A stretch of DNA of 64,000 nucleotides, from positions 3,472,001-3,536,000 of the forward strand of contig NC_088937.1 of the NCBI RefSeq assembly GCF_033473495.1, in the 5' to 3' direction. Positions 32,290 to 43,682 of the stretch are shown here, piece by piece. Position numbers and translations under genes: made by a program. The notes beneath the pieces are model-generated. The model did not search any database, was not told where the DNA came from, and saw only the letters and a list, made by a program, of their open reading frames with translations. Within the stretch, counting starts at the first letter, position 1. Each line of letters opens with the position of its first letter. This stretch comes from Cercospora beticola. Its lineage: Eukaryota > Ascomycota > Dothideomycetes > Mycosphaerellales > Mycosphaerellaceae.

Positions 32290-32703
32290 TTGTAAACACG
32301 TTCCGCGAGCCAGCATATTTACGAAGTTACATGTATGACTGCTTCTAGGCCAGAGAGGATTGGCTCTACTCATGTATTGTGTATATACAGATGTCTAGAC
32401 TCTACAAATCAGCCTTCTCATCAACGCCACGCTAAATTTGGTCGCTGTAGGTGAAACTCCAAGCAACAACGGTGGATACCTGCGACTCACGACGAGCGAG
32501 GCTGGTTTGCTGCATTGCTGCGCATCTCCGCGCCTGGGGGGCGCTGGCCGTGTGACTGCTAGCGTTGATGTTGCCAGAGCACGCCCGTCTCGTCGTGAGT
32601 CACATTTTTCGCCCATTCTCAAATTCCACGACCACGTCGTGTACATCCTTCGTTGCTTTGTGATATCGTAACACACATTTCTTCCATTTGCTGATCGCTG
32701 TAA
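32290..32703. other. Convergent spacer
   Basis: 414 bp of 3' sequence between converging genes. Nothing recognised. Confidence 0.4.
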
Positions 32704-33423
32704 TCATGAGCTTGGGTTGAAAACTTCCGGAAACAAGCCCCTCAGTTCCTCCAAGTTCTTAATTTGATGATCGCAAGCCGGCTCCGGAGGCGATTTCGTG
32801 CCCTCTTCTACTAGATGCACTGTCTTCAGTCCGTATTTCTTTCCGCCCACACAGTTGATTGCTGAGTCGTCGACATAGTAACACTTGGTTGGATCTCTCA
32901 CGCCTGCTTCCCGCATAGCCTTGTCGAACATGGCGGGATCCGGTTTACAGAGCAACTTCTCCGCTCCGTAGTCGCAGTATGTGATGCCTTCGAATTGATC
33001 TTCGATGCCGAGAAGCCTGACGACTTTCTTCCCGTGATTAATATATGCGTTTGTGAAGAGCCAGGGCTTCACCTTGGTACGGTCGATGTCTTGTAGGAGT
33101 TTTCGGAGATGTGGATCGAGCTTGATGATGTCGTCTAGAGGGAGAGCGTCGTCGACTTTCGCGTTGTACTCGAGAGGGTCTACTTTGTGGTGGCGTACAA
33201 GACCCTCGATGGCTAGGCCGTAGTCTTTGTAGTATCGTTGATGCAGCATGGTGGCGTCTTCCGGAGATAGACTCAAGTGCGTTTGGAAATAGCTATCGAT
33301 GAGCACTGACATGTGTTCGTGAATCTTATAGGATTTTGGATAGAGGCAATTGTCTATGTCGAAAAAGAAGACGGCCCGCGAGTCATCTTGCGTGGCACCG
33401 TTTGGTATGCCGTTGGAAGTCAT
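32704..33423 (-). CDS. sdt1: Pyrimidine 5'-nucleotidase, HAD family (Sdt1/Phm8-like)
   Basis: One exon, 239 aa. HAD hydrolases of this group dephosphorylate UMP/CMP and related mononucleotides. Motif I is FFFDIDNCLYP (nucleophile D22, acid D24). Motif II is the Thr in WLFTNAYINHGKKV. Motif III is the Lys of CKPDPAMF. Motif IV is YYVDDSAINCVGGKKYG. The cap has the IDSYFQTHL and YYKDYGLAIEGLVRHH helices known from Sdt1/Phm8. The frame extends 10 codons upstream, but only from a GTG. The first ATG (33423, A at -3) is used. Confidence 0.92.
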   Translation of the reverse strand: MTSNGIPNGATQDDSRAVFFFDIDNCLYPKSYKIHEHMSVLIDSYFQTHLSLSPEDATMLHQRYYKDYGLAIEGLVRHHKVDPLEYNAKVDDALPLDDIIKLDPHLRKLLQDIDRTKVKPWLFTNAYINHGKKVVRLLGIEDQFEGITYCDYGAEKLLCKPDPAMFDKAMREAGVRDPTKCYYVDDSAINCVGGKKYGLKTVHLVEEGTKSPPEPACDHQIKNLEELRGLFPEVFNPSS

Positions 33424-33821
33424 TGTGCTCTGCGAATACAGTGATGAGGCCACTGCGGAAAAGAATGCGTTTTTTCAAAGTCAGTATCGATCTGTTCCAA
33501 AGAGAAAAAAGGCGAGATTTTGTGGAAGGTGTCGTATGTAGTCACATACATATGGCTCGGTAGCGCGTGCCTCAGATGATTCGTTGGTGAAGCAAGCGTC
33601 GTCCGGCACGGGCCACCGCCTTTCTCGGACACTCGATCGCGCTTCTCCTTTGTATTTTGCGTCTTCCCCGACACAACACCAGACACCACATCAGCGGTCG
33701 CGCTGGGTGTCGCCTTACCGTTCCACGCGCGACAGATTTCTGATGACCATCCCAGCACAGTCGATGTTTCGTTGCCTTTGTAGACCCGAGCGTCCGAGGA
33801 GCAGCAGCGGTGGAGCGCGAA
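33424..33821. promoter_or_regulatory. Divergent spacer, nucleotidase and disordered-protein gene
   Basis: 398 bp between diverging genes. No clear TATA box and no coding signal. Confidence 0.35.
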
Positions 33822-36458
33822 ATGGCGTTGGACGCTGTCGCGCAGGGCATGAACAGCACTGTACCATCGCCTGCTGAAGAGGAAGCATTCTACAACAAGC
33901 TGCTCGGCCTTGCTGGCACTGTGGTATCAGGCAAGCATGCGCACTTCAAGCTCCCGCCGGCTGCCGTTGAGCAGATCAAAGCCAGCCTCGCGTCGCTGCA
34001 CGCGCCAGCTCCCGGCGCACAGCACATAGCAGCAGAGAGCAGTCTTGCCAATGGCATAGCATACAGTGCGAATGCATCGACCACTAACACACAGCAATAC
34101 TCGACGCCTGCAGCACCTTCTCTGCCCGGTTTGCCCGGACTGCACGCATCGCATACGCCCTTCGTAAATGGCGCGCCGCCATCGCTCACCAAAGCCACCT
34201 CCAGCGGCCTAGATCCCATCTTCTTGGAGAAGTCGGCGGTTTTGATAAAAGCTGAAAATCAGCATAAACGGCAGCACATCGAGCGTGATTTGCAAGCACA
34301 GGTTGCGCAGGGCAAGAGACCAGGTCGAGACGAAGGCGCGGAAGCGCCATCGCTTGACATGGGCTCCATACTTGCCGCTGCCGCTGCTCGTGAGCCTCAC
34401 GTGTCCGGATTGAAATATTCTGGCAGGGTGGGCAGCGAGGCGAGCTCGTTTGACACGAACGACTACTACTCGAGCCAGGTCGAAAGTGACTGGTCCTCGC
34501 CTCAAAGCGCAAGTAAAGGTTCTGACCGCGCAGCAGGTGCCCTCCCAGCAGACCTCGAGAGCCTCGAAGGACCTCATGCGCAGTCTTCTTATGCTCAGAC
34601 TTCTGTCTCGGGTAAGCAACCTGCTGGCGCTCGTGATGACCCAACCACCATCAATGCGTATTCTGCCCAGCTGAGGACTGCATACGAGATAGTGGACGAT
34701 GATGAAGATGAAGAGTATACACCACCTGATGTCCCTGCCTTTGCCGGTCTAGACGAAGACGGAGGAATGGAAGAAGGCCAAATTGGATCAGATGATGACG
34801 ACGACTATGAGCCGGGAGAAGTCACCGTGGACAACAATGTGCCAACGCCACCCCAACCGTCACGACAGGTACAGCAATACTCTCCCAAGGTCATTCGTAA
34901 CCATCTCACTCACATCGCCGCCCCGCAGCCTAATAGAGTCTCCCCGCTGGCCGTGGCCAAAGGACCCAACCTTGGAGGTGAATTGGAACTGGTCAATGGC
35001 CGCCCCGAGGTCGTCAATCACAAGGCCAATAATCGCCACAACCCCAACGTCTCGCGCGCAAGTACTGTTTCGCCGCAGAACGGTGTCGGTGTGAACAATA
35101 AAAAACGCCGGAACAAGAAGCGGAAGCGAGACTTGGAGCAGAACCAGCCCACTGGCGGGCGTGCCAAGAAGAAGCGTGATAGAAACGCTGCGCCCCAGTC
35201 TCCTGCATATCGAGAGACTCGCATCAAGGACGAGCCTGTGTCTCCGCCGCCATTTGCCAGTGTCCCAGACGTGCAGCCATATGGCCAGTATGCACAACGA
35301 CCGGCACATTATAGACCCGCTGAAGTCGATCTCGTGTCTCCACGGCACATACCGCTCCCGCCTTCATCATATGTGCCTGACCCTCGATCATCAGGTCTGC
35401 GGTACGAGTATGCCCAACCGGCGTCGCCTGCAGTCGTGAGAGTAGCATCTCCTGCTGCGCTCCGACCAGTACAGAGGGACAATCAGGATCTTCGAAGGGT
35501 CGCTAGCATTCATTATGCACAACGACCGCCATCCCCAACACAGAGAGCATATTCACCAGCACCGCAGCGTACCGTTTCCATGAACTATGGCGACCCGCGG
35601 ATGCCCCAAGCACCTGTTGAGGTCCGATACCATGATGCACCTCGTGCAGATTACCACGACCCCTACAATGTGCGCCCTCAAAGCCCGGCGGTCATTCCAG
35701 CTCCGCCGCCAACGAGGATTGTGGTTGACCAATATGGCAACCAGTACTACGCAGCCGAGGCGGAGCCAGCGCCAGCACCACCGCCACCGGCGTACAGAGC
35801 GTCAGTGGCTCCAACAGACAGGCGACCGGTGCCTACGGACATTGGCTACGAACGAGCGCCAAGTCGTGCTGCGGCATCTTATGCTCAGCCTGCCTATGAA
35901 AGAGTCGACGCAAGCATGGCACCTCCACCAAAGCGACGAGCTGCGGAAGAGCCGGCTGTGCAGTACGTGGATGCTAATGGGTATCCTGTGCCTGCGCCCC
36001 AGTACCACAGACCAGAAGTGCGGTACATGGAGGCGCCCACTTCCCCTGTATATCAGCAGCCGCCGCAACCTCGATATGATATGGCGCCTCCGCCACCTCG
36101 TCCTGCGCGTGAGCAGACTTCACCTGTGTATGCTGAGCCGACATCGCCAGGGTATCCATCGACAAGGAGTTACAGTGTACGACCAGAAGCACCCGCTGCG
36201 CCGCAATATGCCCGTCACGCCAGCGTGGCACCACAGCAATATGCTCGCCAGGCCAGTGTTGCTCCACAGCAATTCGCCAGGCCCGACGCACCGCCTGCCC
36301 CACCAGCACGAGCGATGAGTGTCATGCCTGGGTACGAACAGCCCCGTGCGTACGCGCAAGCACCGCAACCTGTAAGATACGTTGATCAGTATGGCCGAGA
36401 GATTGTCTATCAGACGGATCCTAGACCGCCCGCGCCGCCGGAGTACAGATACCAATAG
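33822..36458 (+). CDS. Large disordered Pro/Gln/Tyr-rich protein, likely nuclear
   Basis: One exon, 878 aa from the first ATG; a second Met lies nine codons on at 33849. No enzymatic domain is recognised. The first 60 residues (EEEAFYNKLLGLAGTVVSG) look helical and may be the conserved part. An acidic block DDDEDEEYTPPD and EEGQIGSDDDDDYEPGE (about 290-335) is followed by a strong nuclear signal KKRRNKKRKRD (about 428-438). The C-terminal half is Pro/Tyr/Gln/Ala-rich low complexity. It has recurring short motifs: VDQYGNQYY, VDANGYPV and VDQYGREIVY, and three copies of a QYAR-x2-SVAPQ unit. Such composition suits RNA- or chromatin-associated scaffold proteins, but the function is unknown. Confidence 0.8.
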   Translation: MALDAVAQGMNSTVPSPAEEEAFYNKLLGLAGTVVSGKHAHFKLPPAAVEQIKASLASLHAPAPGAQHIAAESSLANGIAYSANASTTNTQQYSTPAAPSLPGLPGLHASHTPFVNGAPPSLTKATSSGLDPIFLEKSAVLIKAENQHKRQHIERDLQAQVAQGKRPGRDEGAEAPSLDMGSILAAAAAREPHVSGLKYSGRVGSEASSFDTNDYYSSQVESDWSSPQSASKGSDRAAGALPADLESLEGPHAQSSYAQTSVSGKQPAGARDDPTTINAYSAQLRTAYEIVDDDEDEEYTPPDVPAFAGLDEDGGMEEGQIGSDDDDDYEPGEVTVDNNVPTPPQPSRQVQQYSPKVIRNHLTHIAAPQPNRVSPLAVAKGPNLGGELELVNGRPEVVNHKANNRHNPNVSRASTVSPQNGVGVNNKKRRNKKRKRDLEQNQPTGGRAKKKRDRNAAPQSPAYRETRIKDEPVSPPPFASVPDVQPYGQYAQRPAHYRPAEVDLVSPRHIPLPPSSYVPDPRSSGLRYEYAQPASPAVVRVASPAALRPVQRDNQDLRRVASIHYAQRPPSPTQRAYSPAPQRTVSMNYGDPRMPQAPVEVRYHDAPRADYHDPYNVRPQSPAVIPAPPPTRIVVDQYGNQYYAAEAEPAPAPPPPAYRASVAPTDRRPVPTDIGYERAPSRAAASYAQPAYERVDASMAPPPKRRAAEEPAVQYVDANGYPVPAPQYHRPEVRYMEAPTSPVYQQPPQPRYDMAPPPPRPAREQTSPVYAEPTSPGYPSTRSYSVRPEAPAAPQYARHASVAPQQYARQASVAPQQFARPDAPPAPPARAMSVMPGYEQPRAYAQAPQPVRYVDQYGREIVYQTDPRPPAPPEYRYQ
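36196..36290 (+). repeat. Three tandem QYARxxSVAPQ-type repeats
   Basis: Within the disordered protein, about 33-nt units encode YARHASVAPQ, YARQASVAPQ and FARPDAP... in tandem. Slippage expansion is likely. Confidence 0.7.
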
Positions 36459-37565
36459 GAGGGTATAGGATGGGTGATTGGAGACAATTGCAAGACCGCA
36501 CGCTTCTTGGCAGTCTATTGATGTTTGCATACTGGGGGACATTGTATTGAGATCATGTTCAAAAAAGCGAAGCATTGCATATTGCACAGCATAAAGTTTG
36601 GAGAGGGAATTGTACGAGCAAATGGGCATGTGTAAACAGGCACAGACACGAATCCGCGAAATTCCGGATGCCGTGTACTATCACTTTGTAATTCGGCACG
36701 CAGCAATGAAGCAGTCTTGGTACTGCACACTGGTCGTGGTTCCACAGATGATGAACATGTTCGCTAATGTGCCTTGGAGGCGGCGCCGACTCCGATGCGA
36801 TAGACTTCGGCTATTCGTGTACGATCTGCCGCCAGTGGGTTGGCAGAGAGAAATAATGATGTCTGTTGCCATGCTGGCGCCCGCATCGCCTGCAGCTCGT
36901 GGTCAATCTAGACTTTGATTTCTACGTTTCTTGTCAGGAAGCGTGTAATGAACATGTGACTGGGATCATGGTCTGTACCATGTTCTAGACTGGGTCTTGG
37001 GCCTCTTCAGGACAGTGCGCACGAGAGCGGATTGCTGGCTGGAGATCAACTACTCCACAGGTTCCAACAGCTGCGAGCTGGACTCGACAACGATTCCGCT
37101 CGTGCTCCCACGGTTGTGTGATTGCTTAGCCAAACTGACAATGCATGCCAATGTTGTTCGCCCTGTCTCTTCATCTACGGGGCGCATGCACAGTGCAAGG
37201 ATTTGGCTCTAGATAATTGCTTGGGTCGCGGCTTCACGCCTCAATCACGTGTGGATTACCGTGCCCGGACTTCCATCTCAGTCTCAGACTTCGAGCTTTC
37301 ACAACACCACCCCACGACCACCACACCACACCGCCCATTCTCCCGATACCCCTTTGCAATGTCTGCTCGCTCTTGATCGGGTGCAGTAGCGTTGCGTGTT
37401 GTGCTTTTTCTGCCCCCAGTCCTCCCTTCACTTCTGCCTCGCCGGTTCCTCCCTCAGCGCGTACCCCCGGGGCTTATATTGTGTACCTGCGCCTGTTTCG
37501 ACCAGCCTCTCCGACCGACATTCGTTCCTCCGCCCGCCGCTCGACGCGGTGTATGCACGTAGAAC
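36459..37565. other. Upstream region of the KH-domain gene
   Basis: 1,107 bp between two plus-strand genes. CT-rich tracts at about 37395-37450 precede the KH gene start, as often seen in fungal promoters and leaders. No gene is recognised. Confidence 0.35.
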
Positions 37566-40500
37566 ATGCATAAGATCTCCAACTTCGTGAGCACCGGCCA
37601 TGCTCGCAGCGGCTTTCCTGGGATGGGCTTCACGAGAGGGCAGCCTCAGCACCCGCAACAGCAGCATCAACATGTCTCGCAGGAACACATGCTGAACATG
37701 GGCAAGCGGACGATGCCCGGTATGTCCGCGAGCCCAGGTCCTGGAATGCCGGGCCACCTCGTGAGCCTCTCCTTCAACGTGCCTTTCAACGCGAACCTGC
37801 CGGGGCCCGACAAGGACGACGTCCTATACAGCAGTACAGGTGCTTTTCAGAGATGGACACATCCGGACGGTGCGGCGGGAGACGTGCCCAACCACGCCCT
37901 GCCGGTCCACACGCGTAACGTGGAAACTCTGCGCAGCTTGTGTAAGCAGATAAGCGAGGGGAGCGGCGAGCGACTACATGCCACGGTCACGTCCTCCAAA
38001 CCCAAGCCGATTCCAGGTATGCAGCGGGGTCCGCTCTCGGCTCTGGTCACGAATGTGTGCATTTCCGGTGAGGCTGAGGTCGTGCACAAGATGCGGGCGA
38101 AGATCTTGAACGAGACACCCATCACACTGGTGAGTATGGAACTACTTTGCACGGGCGAGTGGTGTGGCTGACAGGAAGATAGCGATGTGAGACTGTCGAT
38201 ATTGACCGCGAGATCGTGTTTCCTAAGGGACAGGAAGGAGCCCGAGCAGATATCCTGGAGCACATGGACCAGATTGCCGATCAGACGAAAGCAGACATTT
38301 TCCTCCTCGAGTCCAAGTCAAAGCGCAAGGACTCGGACTCGATCAGCTTTACTGGCAACATGGAGAAAAGCATGGACAACAGGCTGCGGATACAAATATA
38401 TGGCGACAGCGAGAGCTCAGAGAATGCAAAGACGAGGCTGTTGATCATGATTGATCAGATGCTCCAGCGTCTAGTAGACGTCTTCCGGGTGGAATTGTCT
38501 CTTCACAACCTGATCTCAGGCCGGCAGAGGAGAAACATCAAACTGATCGAATCAGCTACGGGCGCTGCGATCTACTTCCCGCCGATGTTCCCAGCAGTGT
38601 TCGGCTACACGCCGCCAGGTTCCATCCCACTTCGCACCCGGGACGATATCATCATCACCGGCGATAGCATGGACAACATCTTGCAAGCTAAAAAGAGACT
38701 GAATGACTTGGTGCAGGGCACGAAGACCTTCGTGAAAGACGTACAGATCACAACGAGCAAGGTGGACAGCATTCTCCTGGAGCGTTTGGACAAGATCAGG
38801 AAGATCATCGAAGCGAACGGATCCTACGTTCTGCTGCCACCGCTTGGGAGCAGTAGCGGTCTTCTTCGCGTGCAGGCCACGGACATTTTGAATGTGGAGC
38901 GCACCGTCCGCGAGATTATGGGCCTGGCTGGACAGTTCTACAGTGCTTCATGGTGGGTCACACACCCGGATCCTTCCCAGCGTCAGCCGACGCCCTCGGA
39001 CGTGCGATCCATGCTCCCGGATATCTGCATCAACAGCGGTGCCGAAATCACCTTCGAGAAGCTCAACTTCCACATCAATGGCAGCGATGACTCTGTCAAG
39101 GCCGCCATGTCCATTATCAATGTCCTGCCATTTGTCAAGAAGGCTCAATCGACTCTGCGAGTCAAAGTAGAGCTTGCCAACGAGCACAAGGAGTTCGTCA
39201 GCGGCAAGAAGAATGGTAAGATCAACAAGATCATGAGCCAAAGCAATGTTCAGATTGTCTTCGATGGCTTCAACGAGTACAACTTCTACATCGACGTCCG
39301 CGGAGCACAGTACGAAGCGACGAAGAATGGGTTGGACCTCGTTGAGCTGGAGATGCCGGCTTCGATCTCATTCCATGTTCCAGACCAGTACCACAAGCGC
39401 ATCATTGGCATTGGTGGTCAGCACATCCAGCGCATCATGAAGAAGTATTCTGTCTTCGTCAAGTTCTCGAATGCCATGGATCGTGGAGGCATCGGCAAGG
39501 ATGATGACGATATCAAGGTCGACAATGTCATCTGCAGAACCCCTGCACGCAATGCTGACAATCTGGAACTCGTCAAGCAAGAGATCATGGATATGGTGGA
39601 GAAGGTTGATGCAGAGTTTGTGTCTGAACAGGTTCCTGTGGACCGCCTCTATCACCGCGAGCTTGTCGCTCGGATGCAGGAGATTGAGGAGCTTGAGAAG
39701 AAGTGGAACTGCAAGATCACCTTTCCAGGCACTGAAGCTGCTAGCGACATTATCACAGTCAGTGGTCCTGAGTGGCAGGTCCCACAAGCTGTTGATGAGT
39801 TCTTGGTAAGAATCCAGTTCCTGTAGGTATGCACTGACAATGGCTAACCTTTCTTGCAGGGCATGGTGCCAGAGACTCATGAGATCGAGTTTCCGTCTTC
39901 CAAGGAGTTGCGTGACTTCCTGAGCTCGAACGAGTTCCGCAACGATACTGCGCAGAAGCTGAAGGACCAATACGTAGTAGAGGTTTCTGTCAACGAGCCG
40001 AAGAAAGGCAAAGAGGGCGACAAGGAGATCCTCTTCGAGCGCCTGGTACTCAACTACACGCGCAACAATGCCGGCGGACTCAAGGATGCCATTGACTTCC
40101 TCTTGCTCCCACTCATTGGTCGCGGTCTTGATCAAAAGGCCGTGAAGGGCGCGATCCCACGACCTAAGTCGGACTCTTTTGAAGACAATATGCCATATTT
40201 CGAGTCTAAGCTGCTGCAACGTGCTGAGCCCTCGGTCCAGGACTCCCCCACCCGGAGCACATTTGGTGAAGAGGGTGGGTCGCGCTCCATTTTTGACAAG
40301 CTCAGGAAGCCAAGCAGCATGGCATCTTTCACCTCTTTCATGGATCGTCGGAGAAAGACTGGGTCCAACTCTCCGGCCTCCATGTTCCTCCAAGGCTCCG
40401 GAAATGCATCCAAGGCTTCACTCGTCAGCATGGAATCCCGCGAATCTGGCTACCGCAACCCTTGGAACGATTCTGGCATCGACCTCGATCACGATCAACA

Positions 40501-40915
40501 GAATGGACACGCCCACGCTAACAGCTGGGGCTCTATTGGCGGCTCCTCTCGCCCCAATACCTCTTCGAACTCACTTTCTGGTGCATTTGAGACGAAGTTT
40601 CCTTTTGGCGTTAATGGTAACGCTTCAACGAGTTCACTTAACACACCCATGATACCCGGCCTCGGAGTGGTGCCCAGCTCTAGTGCCGTCGGTGCGCACG
40701 AGACCAAGTCTGCCAGTAACGGCGACGTGACACCCAAGTACGATGCTCAAGCCGATGGCTCGGCCTTGAGTAGCGGGAAGGGTCCCTCAACGTTGTCCGA
40801 TGCTCCGCAACCACCGATCTCGCGCCCGGCGTCGACCAGTGCTGGTGCTACAAAGACCGCCACCGCGAGTACCACCCCTTCTGGATACCCGGCCCCTATC
40901 GGGCCTCCGCGATGA
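37566..40915 (+). CDS. Multi-KH-domain RNA-binding protein (Bicaudal-C/vigilin-like)
   Basis: Three exons (37566-38129, 38183-39805, 39860-40915) give 1,080 aa. KH domains bind single-stranded RNA through a GxxG loop. Clear examples are HNLISGRQRRNIKLIESATG (about 295), EFVSGKKNGKINKIMSQSNV (about 525) and HKRIIGIGGQHIQRIMKKYS (about 590). Further degenerate copies lie between them and at 690-770. The first 75 residues are Gln/His/Gly/Pro-rich. The last 250 are Ser/Gly/Asn-rich and disordered, ending in a Pro/Thr tail. Introns (53 and 54 nt) have GTGAGT/GTAAGA donors and GGCTGAC/GGCTAAC branch sites. A cytoplasmic mRNA-localisation or translation role is inferred from the architecture only. 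Confidence 0.92.
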
Positions 40916-41861
40916 AATTCTTGCAAAGTTGTTGTTGAGAAAGCAATACACGAACTACTACTTACCACACTTGCTGTTTGGGGCGTTTTCTGCTGCTTTT
41001 TAACTTTTTGATATTGTTGTTTTTCTGTTTTTGCAACCAAATACCCATGTGCGACGTATACGGGAGAAAAGAAAAAAGCTATGCTTGATATGGAATGCTG
41101 TTGAAAGTATGTTGTGCAAGCGAGCGATATGATAAGGCGAAAGAAGAAATATGAAAGTCGGGTCGGGAATCTTTGTCTGTGCTGCTGCTGCTGTCGTCGT
41201 CGTCGCTATGATTGGCATGAAGGAGAAATTGCGAGGATATACCACTTTGCGTGTTGTTGTCTGATGGGTTTTGATTTTTCGGCGGGCGGCGGCAAGGAGG
41301 GTGAGGAGTTTTTTGTCTTTTCAGGTGGTTGTTGTTGTTTTCGCTTTCTGTCTGGGAGATGATGGGAATGACGATCGCGGTGGGTACATCTTCTCCTGGG
41401 CAGATGACGAGATGAGAGGGTTCGCACTCCTGGCAGCGGAGGAAGTGAGGTCGCTGTAGCATTTGCTAGCGATGTAACTTTCGCGACTTAGGGATTGTGG
41501 TCCTCTTTTTGATGACGATGGAAGCAACAACAATTACAATAACACATGCAGACAGTGGATAGACAAACGGACGCATCTTACCTTTTGAACTGACAGATCA
41601 TTTTTCAATTCACGTTCTTGGATGTCCGGAGGAGAACATTGGCACCCAAGGATCTTGACTTCTGTTTCTCTGCTGAATCTGTTTCTATTTTCTGCTCTAT
41701 CATGAAACTCACACTCACATGCTGACTGGTATCATCACTTCATGTCTTCCTCCTCGTCACCCATCAAGCACTCCTTCCCTCAACGCCGCGCTAAAAACAA
41801 AATTGTCATCCAGTAATGTAATGCTGCTATATGTACAGACACTTAGTCCCCTTAGTCCCAC
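40916..41861. other. Convergent spacer with triplet repeats
   Basis: 946 bp between converging genes. It is T- and G-rich on the plus strand after the KH gene stop. A GCT/GTC triplet run lies at 41180-41205. No gene is supported. Confidence 0.4.
41180..41205 (+). repeat. Compound (GCT)n(GTC)n microsatellite
   Basis: Four GCT units pass directly into four GTC units in the presumed 3' region of the KH gene. Confidence 0.75.
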
Positions 41862-43682
41862 TCATGAGCTGCTGGGTTTGGTGTTTCTGTTCAGAGATAA
41901 ATGCCCAGGGCCATGTTCATGATGCTTGCCGAGTTGTTCTTCAGGCACCCCGCCAGGCAGGTCTGCGGTGGAGACGTGCGTTTGCTCGCCTGAGGCTACT
42001 GTTGGGGAGCTACTCTGGCCTGTCTCGTTGCCCTGAGGTCGTTGGTCGACCCACAGAGGCTTTTTATCGGATGTGCCATCCGTTGTAGCAGACGAGGTGA
42101 TTTCATTTCGGACGCTGTCTTGGGTGGGTGCACTTCTTGTGTTTGTTGAAGAGGTTGCAGGAATGTTGTTCGCGCTGCTATGAGCTGAAGCGGTGCTTGG
42201 GTTCTTCGAAACATCTTTACTCTGACTGACATCGGCTGCAGTAGTCTCGTGCAAGGCTTTGCCATCAGGACCAACACTTTGAACTGTCTCGCGCTCGTCC
42301 TTGACATCATCCTTGTCGCTGTTTGGATCCGTCTTCATACTGCTAGCGCGGCTGATGTCTGCACTTGCCGAGTCTGCTTCTCGCAAGCCTAGCTTCTTCT
42401 CAATGTCATTTGAGTGTTTATCATTTCCGCCCTTCCAGTCAGCGGGCCGGGCTTGAGGAATGCTTTCCGTTGATCCGGATGGCTCTGTCACTGTCACAGC
42501 AGGTTTATTCTCCAGGTCGACTGCCTTCCACACAACTTGGATTTTGTCAAAGCACTTCGTCCCCTTTCGTGAGGAACCTTTGATACCGTCCATGGCGTCG
42601 AAGTCAATGGTGAACACACCACTGTCATCAGGCTTGCCATCTTGCTCAGGCCCGTTGCCTTCAAAGAAGGTGTTGAACCAGACGTGAGCCACAGACGTGA
42701 CCATTGTAAATCCACCATACTTGCTCTTGTTTCGTCTTTCGAAGTCCACGTTGACATCGGAGCTAGGCAGGACGATCCTCTCCTTTGGAACGAAGACCAC
42801 ATCTCCACCGCTTCGATCGTCGTCATCAGGTTTTCTCTCAACGACTTCCTCGGCCTTCTCTGCTTGTTTTACTTGTTTGCCAGCGTCTGCAGCAGTTTCG
42901 GCCTTCTTCTTGCCCATGAGTTCCATAGCGACGTCTGCGAATCCGGTATCCTTTCTGATTTCCCCACGTATTGTCTTCCGCTCATCCTTGTGGAAGGTGT
43001 GAAAGCACTTGATAATCTTGCCTTCGTCCACGTATCCCTCGATGCCAATTTTGACGCCATCCCTCAAACCCCAAACGTGCAGCTCCACGATCTCAGTCGG
43101 TCGGTCGACGTATGGCTTCTTCCCGCTGTTCGTCCATCGCTCCACATACATGAGAGTCCTGATCTGACTGGGTATACTGATTCCATTTCCGAAGCCAGGG
43201 CGCATCCGTCGATCTGTAAACCTCTTCATTGCATCTTCTCGAGCCCATCCCTCCTCACTGATCAGGTACGAGCAGGAGATGGTACCACTGCGACCCTTTC
43301 CAGCCTTGCAATGCACAACAGCAACTCTGCCCTCCTTCTCTTTGTCTTTGAGCCACTGCTTCATGCTCCCCATAATCAGCGGCACGAGCGCAAAGGGCGG
43401 CGGATGGTGATCGGGCCATGGGTAATGCCGGATTCTGCCATAGACCTCTTCATCGGGATAGCCAGTGCCCTCTGCACGGAACTCCCAAATCGACCAGTTC
43501 TCCTTGTGCTTGGAGTCCAAGAACTTCACAAGGTCCTTGAGTGGGTTGCGGTATGCGAGTTGCGGATATGTGCCCGAGGGCCCGGAAGTTGCAATGATGT
43601 TGTCGGTGACATAGCACAGATCCAGCCCGGCTTCGTCGTGTCGCGCACGCGGACTGGCCACGATCTGGCGGAGAAGGTCCAT
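41862..43682 (-). CDS. tep1: PTEN-type phosphatidylinositol 3-phosphatase
   Basis: One exon, 606 aa. It removes the 3-phosphate of PIP3-type lipids or acts on phosphoproteins. The N-terminus, LLRQIVASPRARHDEAGLDL and CYVTDNIIATSGPSGTYPQL, is diagnostic of PTEN. The general-acid loop is YPWPDHHPPP (D91). The phosphate loop is HCKAGKGRSG with C125 and R131 and the two Lys that favour inositol lipids. A C2-like lid follows (about 190-400), with long charged insertions (KKKAETAADAGKQVKQAEKA) typical of fungal members. The tail from about 430 is Ser/Thr/Asp-rich and disordered. An upstream 13-codon extension exists, but the ATG at 43682 gives the canonical start. Confidence 0.93.
   Translation of the reverse strand: MDLLRQIVASPRARHDEAGLDLCYVTDNIIATSGPSGTYPQLAYRNPLKDLVKFLDSKHKENWSIWEFRAEGTGYPDEEVYGRIRHYPWPDHHPPPFALVPLIMGSMKQWLKDKEKEGRVAVVHCKAGKGRSGTISCSYLISEEGWAREDAMKRFTDRRMRPGFGNGISIPSQIRTLMYVERWTNSGKKPYVDRPTEIVELHVWGLRDGVKIGIEGYVDEGKIIKCFHTFHKDERKTIRGEIRKDTGFADVAMELMGKKKAETAADAGKQVKQAEKAEEVVERKPDDDDRSGGDVVFVPKERIVLPSSDVNVDFERRNKSKYGGFTMVTSVAHVWFNTFFEGNGPEQDGKPDDSGVFTIDFDAMDGIKGSSRKGTKCFDKIQVVWKAVDLENKPAVTVTEPSGSTESIPQARPADWKGGNDKHSNDIEKKLGLREADSASADISRASSMKTDPNSDKDDVKDERETVQSVGPDGKALHETTAADVSQSKDVSKNPSTASAHSSANNIPATSSTNTRSAPTQDSVRNEITSSATTDGTSDKKPLWVDQRPQGNETGQSSSPTVASGEQTHVSTADLPGGVPEEQLGKHHEHGPGHLSLNRNTKPSSS

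Noticed and set aside
39368..40393. 341-codon minus-strand frame over the KH gene
   Set aside because: It crosses the KH gene's intron 39806-39859 and encodes no recognisable family; the plus strand carries clear KH motifs.
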